DNA of 64,000 nucleotides from an uncultured Bacteroidota bacterium (GTDB lineage Bacteria; Bacteroidota; Bacteroidia; AKYH767-A; OLB10): NCBI GenBank assembly GCA_903847585.1, contig CAINEC010000031.1, positions 32,870 to 96,869 of the forward strand, read 5' to 3'. Shown piece by piece: positions 43,167 to 51,202 of this stretch (position 1 is its first letter; each line of letters starts with the position of its first letter). The notes under the pieces were generated by a model. It saw only the letters and a program-made list of their open reading frames with translations, ran no database searches and was not told where the DNA came from. The position numbers and the translations under genes were made by a program.

Positions 43167-43553
43167 ATGATGGCAAGAATTCTTTTGGTAATTGTTTTAA
43201 TTTTATTTGTTTGGTTTGTGCCACGTCATATTACAGATCCAAATAAATCAAATGAAATAATTATTATTGATTCTGTTTTTCAAAAAGACTCAATTCAAAA
43301 TAATCTTTTTGAAAGGATTGATATAGTATATGAAGGTAAAGGCAGTATCTATGACAAGAAAATTATTTATGTCGTGGATAGTTTAATAAGAAAAGAATCT
43401 AATGGAGAAGTTGATGGAATTAGGGGGGTGCTTAAATCAAAGATTGAAGAATGTGTGTATAAAAAAGAGGAATCAATAGCAAGATACTTCGCAGCTTATA
43501 GGAGAAAAACTAATTTTATAATAAATAAGAAGGATAGTATTTTAAACAATTGA
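43167..43553 (+). CDS. Hypothetical membrane-anchored protein
   Basis: The product is 128 residues: a single N-terminal hydrophobic helix ('ARILLVIVLILFVWFVPRHI'), then a charged, probably helical exterior part with a short strand 'IIYVVDSLIRKES'. No family recognised. It is co-directional, 23 bases after the DUF4359-like gene. The 'VDSLIRKE' stretch is loosely similar to 'LIDSMIKNEPEG' in the next lipoprotein, hinting that the two could be distant relatives. Confidence 0.55.
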   Translation: MMARILLVIVLILFVWFVPRHITDPNKSNEIIIIDSVFQKDSIQNNLFERIDIVYEGKGSIYDKKIIYVVDSLIRKESNGEVDGIRGVLKSKIEECVYKKEESIARYFAAYRRKTNFIINKKDSILNN

Positions 43554-43658
43554 TTACTTCTTTTAGTATTTTTTAACTTTTGAAGCCAAATAAAAATATA
43601 CACTATTAAAAATTAAAAATAGACATATTACTTTTTTTGAAAATTAATTTGAAATTTC

Positions 43659-44327
43659 ATGAATAAAAAACATAAAAAATCTGATAGTAACTATCTTTTT
43701 GTTGTATTAATAACTGGATTATTGTTTTTCTCAAATTGTAGTCCGGAAAGCAATTCGGATATTACGCTTTTAATCAATGATTCGACATTAACTCTAAATG
43801 CTGATAATTGTGCTGAAATAATTAAAAACGTAGCTAGTGGTAAATCAAATGATTTTGAAAGAAAAGCTATAGTACTTATTGATAGTATGATTAAAAACGA
43901 ACCAGAAGGACTATTTGGAATTAAAAATCCAAATGGAATAGTAGGAGAGTATGAGAATGCACGAGCGAAGGCTCAAGCTGAAAAAGATCCTACTAAATAT
44001 AAATTGATTCAGGAACAAATCGTCAATTTAAAGGATGCATTAAAACCAAAAGATAAAATAGTATTTGATGACAAGGAGAAATCACTTGTTGATAGTATTT
44101 ACAGTTTAACATCGAATAAATTTGTGAACTCAATTATTAAAAATATGTATCGCGATGAGAATAATCAATTGTATGTTAAGTCAGCAAGTGGAATAAAAAT
44201 CCTATTAAGCGATATGCTTCTATCAGCTAAATACTTAAAAAAGCATCCTGAGAAAGCTGATTTGATTCCTGATCAATTTGCTGATGGAAGTTCCTTCAGA
44301 GGTGAGCTATTAAAGGGTAAGAATTAA
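43659..44327 (+). CDS. Hypothetical lipoprotein
   Basis: The product is 222 residues with a lipoprotein signal peptide and lipobox LFFSNC (Cys27). The mature part is helical and Lys/Asp/Asn-rich, without a recognisable domain ('ARAKAQAEKDPTKYKLIQEQIVNLKDALKPKDK'). It is the last gene of the co-directional run and faces the convergent DUF2805 gene. A 105-base AT-rich gap precedes it. Confidence 0.58.
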   Translation: MNKKHKKSDSNYLFVVLITGLLFFSNCSPESNSDITLLINDSTLTLNADNCAEIIKNVASGKSNDFERKAIVLIDSMIKNEPEGLFGIKNPNGIVGEYENARAKAQAEKDPTKYKLIQEQIVNLKDALKPKDKIVFDDKEKSLVDSIYSLTSNKFVNSIIKNMYRDENNQLYVKSASGIKILLSDMLLSAKYLKKHPEKADLIPDQFADGSSFRGELLKGKN

Positions 44328-44345
44328 AACAAATAATTGTTTTAA
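44324..44345. terminator. Weak AT-only hairpin after the signalling run
   Basis: The stem TTAAAACAA / TTGTTTTAA has a 4-base loop and overlaps the end of the lipoprotein gene. With no GC pairs and no clean T tract it may be incidental, but it lies where the operon should end. Confidence 0.25.
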
Positions 44346-44460
44346 AATCAAGATTTAAAGGTTTTAAATATGATAAATACCTAATAAATTAAGTTATTTT
44401 AAAATTGTTTTATAAAAAAATAATAAAATAAATCAATTAGGAATTCTACTTTACAAACTA

Positions 44461-44733
44461 TCAAGTAACCTTATTATTACTAATCGCCTTTTGTCTCGTG
44501 CACTTAAATCTTTTTATCGATTCATTTCTTTTTGAACGATGTTTCGTCGCGCAATTCTCTACTCGCTTTCTCCACAGCACATAACTGCTATGCTTTAATG
44601 AAGCTTTCATCAGATTACGCACATCTTGCTCTCTTAATCCGAATTGAACTTTGATGGCATCAAAAGGAGTTCTATCCTCCCAGGCCATTTCAATAATGCG
44701 GTCTTTGTTTTCGTCGGATAGCGCTATTTTCAT
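44461..44733 (-). CDS. DUF2805 / TIGR03643 family protein
   Basis: I start at the ATG at 44733 (MKIALSDENKDRIIEMAWED), which overlaps the SDR stop as TAATG; the track start lies inside the SDR gene. The 90-residue product matches TIGR03643: 'DRIIEMAWEDRTPFDAIKVQFGLREQDVRNLMKASLKHSSYVLWRKRV'. It is a small helix-turn-helix-like protein common in marine and aquatic bacteria. The C-terminal 'KHRSKRNESIKRFKCTRQK' is very basic, consistent with nucleic acid binding. Function unknown. Confidence 0.8.
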   Translation of the reverse strand: MKIALSDENKDRIIEMAWEDRTPFDAIKVQFGLREQDVRNLMKASLKHSSYVLWRKRVENCATKHRSKRNESIKRFKCTRQKAISNNKVT

Positions 44734-45419
44734 TAGTTCGTCTTTAATGTCGACATTCCGCCATCTATTTTTAATACTTGCCCAGTCATCCAACTGCTGT
44801 TATCTGACAATAAAAATGCAGCCATACTGGCGATATCATTTGTATTACCGATGCGTTGTAAAGGGTGACGTTTGCCACTTTGCTCTATTTTTTCAGGAGT
44901 ATTTATTAATCGACCAGCAAGAGGAGTTTCAGTTAATGATGGAGCAATACAATTGACCCTAATCTTTGGAGCTAATTCAGCAGCTAAAGAACGCGTAAGG
45001 CCTTCTACTGCTGCTTTGCTCATAGCAATGCTTGAATGAAATGGCATACCTGTCTGTGCTGCTACAGAGCTAAATAAAACAACGGATGCGGCTTCTGACA
45101 TCGAAAGATTCTTTTGATAATATTGAATGCATCTAAATGCACCTAATGCGTTAATTTCAAATTCCTGTAGAACATCAATTGGCTTTATAGATCGGAAGGG
45201 CTTTAAATTAATCGTACCAGGAAAGTAAACGAGTCCATCAATTGGAAAATCGAATTCAGGTAAAGTACAATCAGTAATTGGTCCCTCGTAGGTATAATGA
45301 TTTGTTGATGTAAGTGCTGTTCTTGAGATAGTATAAATCGTGAAATGATCGTTGTATAAATCTTCACTTAATTTTTGTGCTATTGCTGAAGACGCGCCAA
45401 TTAACAGTATGTTTTTCAT
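44733..45419 (-). CDS. Atypical short-chain dehydrogenase/reductase (SDR)
   Basis: The product is 228 residues. The Rossmann nucleotide-binding start 'NILLIGASSAIAQKLS' and the C-terminal 'MTGQVLKIDGGMS' are typical of SDRs, as is 'SVVLFSSVAAQTGM' with its catalytic Ser. The expected YxxxK is replaced by IAMSK: the Lys is present but the Tyr position holds Ile. Without the proton-donating Tyr, ordinary oxidoreductase chemistry is doubtful, so it may be an altered enzyme or a binding protein. It is translationally coupled to the DUF2805 gene. Confidence 0.8.
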   Translation of the reverse strand: MKNILLIGASSAIAQKLSEDLYNDHFTIYTISRTALTSTNHYTYEGPITDCTLPEFDFPIDGLVYFPGTINLKPFRSIKPIDVLQEFEINALGAFRCIQYYQKNLSMSEAASVVLFSSVAAQTGMPFHSSIAMSKAAVEGLTRSLAAELAPKIRVNCIAPSLTETPLAGRLINTPEKIEQSGKRHPLQRIGNTNDIASMAAFLLSDNSSWMTGQVLKIDGGMSTLKTN

Positions 45420-45783
45420 ATGATACTAAACAACTGTTTTTCGATAATGTTTTTAATCCAAGAACATCGTTTTACGCGTTTTTTTATTGATGATAGAATA
45501 ATGCGTTTTTGTAAGGTTTTGTGAGGTTTGAATAAGGATTTTTGAGTTGATTTTGTTGATAAAGTAATAGCTCAATATGTCGGAAATGGCTATTTTCTTA
45601 TAGGTAAAACAGTATAGGATTACTATAGAAGTTTATTAACAATAGTAGAATAAATCGATAAGATTGAGTTTGTAATCGATGTATGCATTTTAGTCCAAAA
45701 ACGACTGTTTTTCTGAACAAAAACAAGTAACCATTAAATCCTTGATTTGGTTAAAAGGTCAGAACAAATTAAAAAATCGAAAC
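45420..45783. other. Gene-free divergent intergenic region
   Basis: About 364 bases between the divergent SDR and PKD/T9SS genes. It is AT-rich. I see no open frame with a credible product, no strong hairpin and no full TTTG-N19-TAnnTTTG match on either strand. It presumably contains the promoters of both flanking genes and a long 5' leader for the T9SS protein. Confidence 0.4.
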
Positions 45784-46638
45784 ATGAGAAAAATTTTATT
45801 AAACATCGCAGTTGCCGTTACAACAATGTCTTTAGGTAGTTTATCCACTTTCGCTCAAAGCGGAAATTCAACAGGTGTAAACTCACAATCTTTATGTACA
45901 GCTGATTTCGCCTTCACTATCGACAATTATGGAATGGTAACATTTCGTCCTGTAAGTACGGATCCTAACTTATTTTATAATTGGGAATTTGGCGATGGCG
46001 GAACAAGTGGTATTATGGAACCTAATCATTTATTTACAAACGGTTCTTATAAAGTTTGTTTGAATGTATTTGATGGTAATCAATGTAACGATTACATCTG
46101 TAAAACAGTCAATGTTTCAACGCTTTCAAATCCTTGTACACCTATATTCACAACGATTCAAAGTTTGGCACAAAACAATTCTTATACATTCTCTTTGTAT
46201 AATAATTGTGCAGCCAATGCTTGGAGTTATGCATGGAGCTTTGGTGATGGTACATCACAGGCAGGAGTTAGTCCAACTCATACATTCACTACAGCTGGAA
46301 CTTATACGGTGTGTGCAACAGCATATGATAGTTTAGGTAATACCTTTACTTGGTGTGATAATGTATTTGTACCTGTAATTTTAGGTGTAAATGAAAACAA
46401 TGTTTCTAAAGTTTCATTATTCCCTAATCCAGCAAAAGACAATATTACTATCGATAATTTAAGTGGTAACGAATCAATTCAATTATCTACAGTGGAAGGT
46501 CGCGTAGTAAATCAAATGATGAATGGTGATGCTCAAAAAATAACTATGGATATTAACGAATTCCCTAGTGGTGTTTACATCATGACGATTAACGGAAGCA
46601 AAGGTACTGTACAAGAAAAAGTGATGATTAATAAGTAA
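45784..46638 (+). CDS. PKD-domain protein with T9SS sorting domain
   Basis: I start at 45784 (MRKILLNIAVAVTTMSLGSL), giving a signal peptide ending near TFAQ. The 284-residue product has two PKD domains: 'FYNWEFGDGGTSGIMEPNHLFTNGSYKVCLNVFD' and 'SYAWSFGDGTSQAGVSPTHTFTTAGTYTVCATAYD'. A type A T9SS tail follows ('SLFPNPAKDNITIDNLSGNE...GVYIMTINGSKGTVQEKVMINK'). It should be a surface or secreted beta-sandwich protein, perhaps in adhesion. It stands alone with its own terminator downstream. Confidence 0.85.
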   Translation: MRKILLNIAVAVTTMSLGSLSTFAQSGNSTGVNSQSLCTADFAFTIDNYGMVTFRPVSTDPNLFYNWEFGDGGTSGIMEPNHLFTNGSYKVCLNVFDGNQCNDYICKTVNVSTLSNPCTPIFTTIQSLAQNNSYTFSLYNNCAANAWSYAWSFGDGTSQAGVSPTHTFTTAGTYTVCATAYDSLGNTFTWCDNVFVPVILGVNENNVSKVSLFPNPAKDNITIDNLSGNESIQLSTVEGRVVNQMMNGDAQKITMDINEFPSGVYIMTINGSKGTVQEKVMINK

Positions 46639-46659
46639 AATTCTCGACTAAATAAGAAT

Positions 46660-46696
46660 GCAGCCTGGACAAATTGTCTGGGCTGTTTCCTTTTTG
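46660..46696 (+). terminator. Terminator after the PKD/T9SS gene
   Basis: Stem GCAGCCTGGAC ... GTCTGGGCTGT with two G-T/C-A positions, followed by TTTCCTTTTT. It lies about 20 bases after the stop codon of the PKD gene and before deoD. Confidence 0.65.
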
Positions 46697-46746
46697 AAGT
46701 AATTGTTTTTTCAGTACATTCGTGAGATTTAAACTTTTATTAAAAC

Positions 46747-47454
46747 ATGAGTGTACATATTAAAGCAAAGAAAGAGGAGATTGCATCCGTTGTATTAATG
46801 CCAGGTGATCCATTAAGAGCAAAGTTTATTGCAGAAAATTGGTTACAAGATGCAGTGTTAGTTAGTAGTACGAGGAATGTTTATTATTACACCGGTACCT
46901 ACAAGGGAAAACGAATTACTGTAGGTGCAAGTGGGATGGGTTGTGCTTCTATTGGTATTTATTCGTTTGAGTTGTTTAATGAATACGATGTAGATTGTAT
47001 CATTCGCATTGGGACAGCTGGTTCTTATCACGCAGAAATAGGTGTTTATGATATCATCAACACAGATGTCGCTTGCAGTGAATCTACCTATGCTGAATAT
47101 GCTTTTGAAATACCTGGAAATGCTTTATCACATGTTGGAAATGCTTACGATATCATCAACGAAACAGCAAAGTCGATGAATATGAATATTCGAAGCGGAG
47201 CTGTTCATTCAAGTGATATATTTTATCGAAAATCGAAGGAACTACCAGCAGTAGTTAAAGAACACAATTGCTTGGTAGTAGAAATGGAAGCCTTTGCCTT
47301 ATTCGCTAACGCGATGTACTTAGGAAAATCAGCCGCTACACTTTTAACAGTTTCCGATGTTATTCCTACAGGTGAAGAAATCTCAGCTGATGATCGAGAG
47401 CGCTCATTAAAGCCAATGATTGAGTTGGCGTTGGAGAGTGCGTTGAAATTATAA
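46747..47454 (+). CDS. deoD: Purine-nucleoside phosphorylase (DeoD type)
   Basis: The product is 235 residues, the standard length of hexameric bacterial PNP. Signatures are 'VVLMPGDPLRAKFIAENWL' (phosphate-binding Gly/Arg), 'VGASGMGCASIGIYSFEL', 'IIRIGTAGSYHAEIGVYD', 'VVEMEAFALFANA' (ribose/base contact) and 'TVSDVIPTGEEISADDRE', with the catalytic Asp in 'SDVIPT'. It phosphorolyses purine (deoxy)nucleosides in salvage. A cytoplasmic housekeeping gene with no evident link to the signalling genes on either side. Confidence 0.95.
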   Translation: MSVHIKAKKEEIASVVLMPGDPLRAKFIAENWLQDAVLVSSTRNVYYYTGTYKGKRITVGASGMGCASIGIYSFELFNEYDVDCIIRIGTAGSYHAEIGVYDIINTDVACSESTYAEYAFEIPGNALSHVGNAYDIINETAKSMNMNIRSGAVHSSDIFYRKSKELPAVVKEHNCLVVEMEAFALFANAMYLGKSAATLLTVSDVIPTGEEISADDRERSLKPMIELALESALKL

Positions 47455-47459
47455 TATTT

Positions 47460-47490
47460 TTTGTATTTATTGCATATTTTTTTAATTTTA
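47460..47490 (+). promoter_or_regulatory. Candidate promoter for the WG-lipoprotein/kinase operon
   Basis: TTTG at 47460..47463, a 19-base spacer, then TAATTTTA at 47483..47490 (7 of 8 to TAnnTTTG). The ATG of the WG-repeat lipoprotein follows 18 bases later, giving a short leader. It would head the co-directional run to about 63.3 kb. Confidence 0.45.
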
Positions 47491-47508
47491 GCCTATTAAA
47501 ACTAATAT

Positions 47509-49164
47509 ATGCAAAATATTACCCGAATTCTGATTTGTTTAATACCCGTAATCAATCTTTTATCATCGTGTAGTGGAGGGAAAGAGGAGATTAAATTAAT
47601 CCCCGTAAAAACTGATAAAAATTATCAGTATATAGATTTAGAAGGAAAAATTAAAATTAATCCACAATTCAGCTATGCTGGTTTATTTCATGATGGAATT
47701 GCGTTAGTGAAAACATCTGGTGAAAATGAAAAATATGGATATATAACCGAAGATGGAAAATATCTAGTAAACCCAAGTTATATTCATGCAACATGTTTTA
47801 GTGAAGGTTTGGCTTGGGTAGTATCTGAGAATGGTCCTCCAGTAGCTATTGATAAGCAAGGCAAAACAGTAATTACATTAAAAGATGCAAATCGCGTTCA
47901 TGCTTTTTTCGAAGGAATGGCTGCGTTTTCAGTGACAGATACTTCTGGCGAGAAATGGGGATTCGTAGACAACACAGGTAAAGTAGTTGTGAATAATCAA
48001 TTTTATTCGGTGGGACGATTTTCAGAAGATCGTTGCTCGGTTAAAAATAAAGAAGGGAAATATGGATTTATTGATAAGGAAGGCAAACTGGTAATTAATT
48101 ATCAGTTCGATGGAGTAGAAGAGCGATTCATCAATGGGACTGCAGTTGTTAAGTTAGGCGATAAATGTGGTGCAATTGATAAAGACGGAAAATTTGTTAT
48201 TAATCCTCAATTTAAAAATATGCAAAATGATGGGGATTTATTTTTAATTAAATCAGATAGTAAATTCGGCTGGTGTGACAAAACCGGAAAATTTGTAATT
48301 AATCCTCAATTTGATTTAGCCTTTTTATTTGGCGATTCAAAAATGGCTCCTGTACAATCAGGAAAATCTTTTGGATATGTTGATAAAGAAGGTAAAATAG
48401 TTATTAATCCTCAATTTGATGTAGCATTACCGTTCTCAAAAAATATGGCTTGCGTAATAAATGCAAAAAAGATTGGTTTTATTGATCAAGAAGGTAAATA
48501 TATCGTAAATCCTCAGTTTGATGGCCTTAGCATCGATTACACTGCATATCTAATGAACGACGTAGTTGATTATGAAGTTGAAACTGACTATATAAATATT
48601 GATGCAATTACACAACGAATTAATTTAAATAAACCAGAAGGATTAAACTTTCCTTCGACCTTTGGAGAGATTAAGAAAAAATTAAATAAAAAAGAGAGTG
48701 ATTTTAGTTCATCTAATGAAACATTTTTATTAAATGAGAATATAGGAAATAATGTGAAAATGAGCTTAAGGATTATAGGAAACGCTTTTTCGTATAATCC
48801 TTATGGGGGACTTGATGTTTTTATGTATGACAATCAGCCAAGTGATTTTATATATGATATTTATTTGACAAACTGTGCTTTTGGAAAAGGAAAACAAATT
48901 ACAGACGCGTTAGTCAAAACACTAAAAGGGTATAATGAGTTATCTGTAAATGATAATAGTAGCATTTATTCTAATGGTAATTCAAAAATAGTTTTCATGG
49001 TTTATTCGTCATTTGTTACAATCTATATTAGTAAGTCATTCGATTATAATCCTGATGATTATTCTGAAGGTCAAGGTGAATCGTACGATTATGAAATGCC
49101 TTCAGAGGAGATGCCTGCCACAGAAGAACCAGCTTTAGAATATCCTCAATCAGGTGGATTTTAG
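47509..49164 (+). CDS. WG-repeat lipoprotein
   Basis: The product is 551 residues with a lipobox NLLSSC (Cys21). About eight WG-type beta repeats fill residues ~35-340 ('YGYITEDGKYLVNPSY', 'WGFVDNTGKVVVNNQF', 'YGFIDKEGKLVINYQF', 'FGWCDKTGKFVINPQF', 'FGYVDKEGKIVINPQF'). The C-terminal ~190 residues are a separate unknown domain ending in an acidic Pro/Glu-rich tail. WG repeats in Bacteroidota are often fused to kinases; here the lipoprotein lies 40 bases before a kinase gene, so it may be that kinase's exterior partner. Confidence 0.83.
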   Translation: MQNITRILICLIPVINLLSSCSGGKEEIKLIPVKTDKNYQYIDLEGKIKINPQFSYAGLFHDGIALVKTSGENEKYGYITEDGKYLVNPSYIHATCFSEGLAWVVSENGPPVAIDKQGKTVITLKDANRVHAFFEGMAAFSVTDTSGEKWGFVDNTGKVVVNNQFYSVGRFSEDRCSVKNKEGKYGFIDKEGKLVINYQFDGVEERFINGTAVVKLGDKCGAIDKDGKFVINPQFKNMQNDGDLFLIKSDSKFGWCDKTGKFVINPQFDLAFLFGDSKMAPVQSGKSFGYVDKEGKIVINPQFDVALPFSKNMACVINAKKIGFIDQEGKYIVNPQFDGLSIDYTAYLMNDVVDYEVETDYINIDAITQRINLNKPEGLNFPSTFGEIKKKLNKKESDFSSSNETFLLNENIGNNVKMSLRIIGNAFSYNPYGGLDVFMYDNQPSDFIYDIYLTNCAFGKGKQITDALVKTLKGYNELSVNDNSSIYSNGNSKIVFMVYSSFVTIYISKSFDYNPDDYSEGQGESYDYEMPSEEMPATEEPALEYPQSGGF

Positions 49165-49204
49165 TTTCATGAAATATTTTTTAGATAAGTAATACACTTT
49201 AATA

Positions 49205-50332
49205 ATGTCTAATCGTTATAATCCTGAGTATATCATCGGTAGCGGAGGGATGGCCAATGTATATTTGGCTCATGATAAAGTATTTGAGACAAAAATAGCC
49301 ATCAAGCAATTACAAATTCAATTTATCAACGATAATGAGGTAAGAAAACGATTTATTTCTGAAGCTAAAATGATGTATCGAATGAGTCATTCGAACATTG
49401 TTAAGGTAACCGATATGATTGTTCAGGATGATTTACTGGCATTAGTAATGGAGCATGTAGAAGGGGAAACGTTGAAAAGGAGAATTGATAATAGCAAAGG
49501 TAATGGGTTGAAAGATGATGAATTAAAAGATATCTTTTTACAATTATTAGATGCGCTGGGGTATGTTCATCAGCGTGGGTTTATTCACAGAGATATTAAA
49601 CCTTCCAATATCATGATTGATAAGTACGGGAAGGTTAAATTATTAGATTTCGGTATTGCAAAAGACATTAATGAAACCATAGATTTAACTCAGGATAATC
49701 ATATGGGTTCAATTCGTTATATGAGTCCAGAACATATAGTGTCATCCTCCAATGTCACTTTTAGATCAGATATTTACAGTTTAGGAGTTGTTCTATGGCA
49801 GGCTGTGAAAGGTGTTGAACCAGATATGCATCGTCCTTTACCACTCACGAATACTAAATGGGATAATATCATACAGGTAGCAACAGATAGTAAGCCAGAA
49901 AGGCGTTATAAAACTTGTTCTGAAATGATTCTTGCGATTAAGAATGTCGATGAAGGAACTTTACCTGTCTCACCGCTAGTAATTGAATCAGATGCTAAAT
50001 CAACTAAACTTTATAAAATACCTGACGAATTAGTACATATAGTTGGTAGTATAGAAATGACATTGAGTGAAATTATTGCCAAACTTACCATGGAATTATC
50101 TAATAGAGGGTATTTTAATCCGCATGACAAAACGTTTATAGTAGCCAATGAGCCTCAGTTAAAAAAACTATTTAAAGAGCGTTCTAGTGTTACTGAGGAG
50201 GAACTTACCAAGATCATTGAAAAAAGGTTGAAACAAAAATTTACGGACTCCGAGTTGGTATTGATGATATTCATTGCAGTGGCTATATTTGCAATGTTAT
50301 TTTTATATTTAGAAAATCCAGATATATTATAA
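49205..50332 (+). CDS. Tail-anchored Ser/Thr protein kinase
   Basis: The product is 375 residues. The kinase domain (~5-260) has glycine loop GSGGMANVYLA, IAIKQLQ (Lys), HRDIKPSNIMI, DFGIAK, 'GSIRYMSPEH' and 'SDIYSLGVVLW'. Residues ~270-345 form an unknown cytoplasmic region. The protein ends in a single membrane helix ('LVLMIFIAVAIFAMLFLYLENPDIL') with almost nothing outside. Unlike the 34-40 kb kinases it therefore has no sensor domain of its own and would need a separate exterior or membrane partner, such as the WG lipoprotein before it or the Ig-like protein after it. Confidence 0.88.
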   Translation: MSNRYNPEYIIGSGGMANVYLAHDKVFETKIAIKQLQIQFINDNEVRKRFISEAKMMYRMSHSNIVKVTDMIVQDDLLALVMEHVEGETLKRRIDNSKGNGLKDDELKDIFLQLLDALGYVHQRGFIHRDIKPSNIMIDKYGKVKLLDFGIAKDINETIDLTQDNHMGSIRYMSPEHIVSSSNVTFRSDIYSLGVVLWQAVKGVEPDMHRPLPLTNTKWDNIIQVATDSKPERRYKTCSEMILAIKNVDEGTLPVSPLVIESDAKSTKLYKIPDELVHIVGSIEMTLSEIIAKLTMELSNRGYFNPHDKTFIVANEPQLKKLFKERSSVTEEELTKIIEKRLKQKFTDSELVLMIFIAVAIFAMLFLYLENPDIL

Positions 50333-50341
50333 TTAACAAAC

Positions 50342-51202
50342 ATGAAAAGATCCGATTTATTAAAGATGATATTAGGCGTTGTTTTAGGCGCGATTGGCTT
50401 AATGTTATTCAAAGCTTGCGAAAAAAACAAGTTGCCCAATAAACCTAAATTGGCCAAAAATATAGATCTTGAAATCAATCAAGGTGAATCTATAAAATTA
50501 ATAGTTGAGGTTGACGATGGTTGTACCGCTCAATGGTATAATCAACCAGAAGGTGGATCAGTTATAATTAAAAATACAAACTTAGATGTAGATAATTTGG
50601 CGGAGACTACAACTTTTTATGTTGAAGCGGTTTTAAAAGAAGACCCTGATAAAGTTTCCAAAGAAAGGTTAGCAGTTAAAGTGGAGGTGTTTAAGGATGA
50701 TGAAGTTGCTGATGAAGAAGACGAACGCAAAAAAGATGATGAAACTGCTTCAGATAATAACAAAGAAATAGAAAAAGATAAAGATAAAGATAAAGAAAAT
50801 GTAAAGGATAGAGAAGTGTCAGCTGAGCAAAGTCCTGAAAAAACTAAAAAAACTGAAACACCTTTCGAACCAACCAAAGATGAAGAACCTGTTCTAGTAA
50901 ATGTAAATTTAGGTTTATCACAGGATAACGATTCTCCGAATTATTTTATTATTTCAGATGATATATGGAATAAAACTGATCTGAACGAAATAACTGTAGT
51001 TTACTCAGTACCTAATTCTACAAAAAATGCACAAGATTTAAAAAAGAAGGTAAAAAGAGGTGATACAAAATTTACATTTTCTTTCTCTAGTGATTATCAT
51101 CATACCAAAGGATTGGTTTACATTTCAATAAAAGATACTAAACAGTATAAATTCAAAAACACTTCAACTAATGCTAAAGCCCCAATTTCTTGTCAAAATT
51201 AA
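50342..51202 (+). CDS. Membrane-anchored Ig-like protein with charged linker
   Basis: The product is 286 residues. The N-terminal hydrophobic segment ends in LMLFKAC, so it is an anchor or a borderline lipobox. Residues ~40-115 resemble an Ig_7-type domain ('GCTAQWYNQPEGGSVIIKNTNLDVDNLAETTTFYVEAVL'). A ~65-residue Lys/Asp/Glu low-complexity stretch ('EIEKDKDKDKENVKDRE') precedes a C-terminal beta-rich region. It begins nine bases after the kinase stop. I infer an exterior partner of the sensor-less kinase. Its 3' end overlaps the next gene by 32 bases. Confidence 0.62.
   Translation: MKRSDLLKMILGVVLGAIGLMLFKACEKNKLPNKPKLAKNIDLEINQGESIKLIVEVDDGCTAQWYNQPEGGSVIIKNTNLDVDNLAETTTFYVEAVLKEDPDKVSKERLAVKVEVFKDDEVADEEDERKKDDETASDNNKEIEKDKDKDKENVKDREVSAEQSPEKTKKTETPFEPTKDEEPVLVNVNLGLSQDNDSPNYFIISDDIWNKTDLNEITVVYSVPNSTKNAQDLKKKVKRGDTKFTFSFSSDYHHTKGLVYISIKDTKQYKFKNTSTNAKAPISCQN

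Noticed and set aside
44651-44956. 101-residue plus-strand ORF
   Set aside because: Antisense to the SDR and DUF2805 genes, both of which have clear family motifs.
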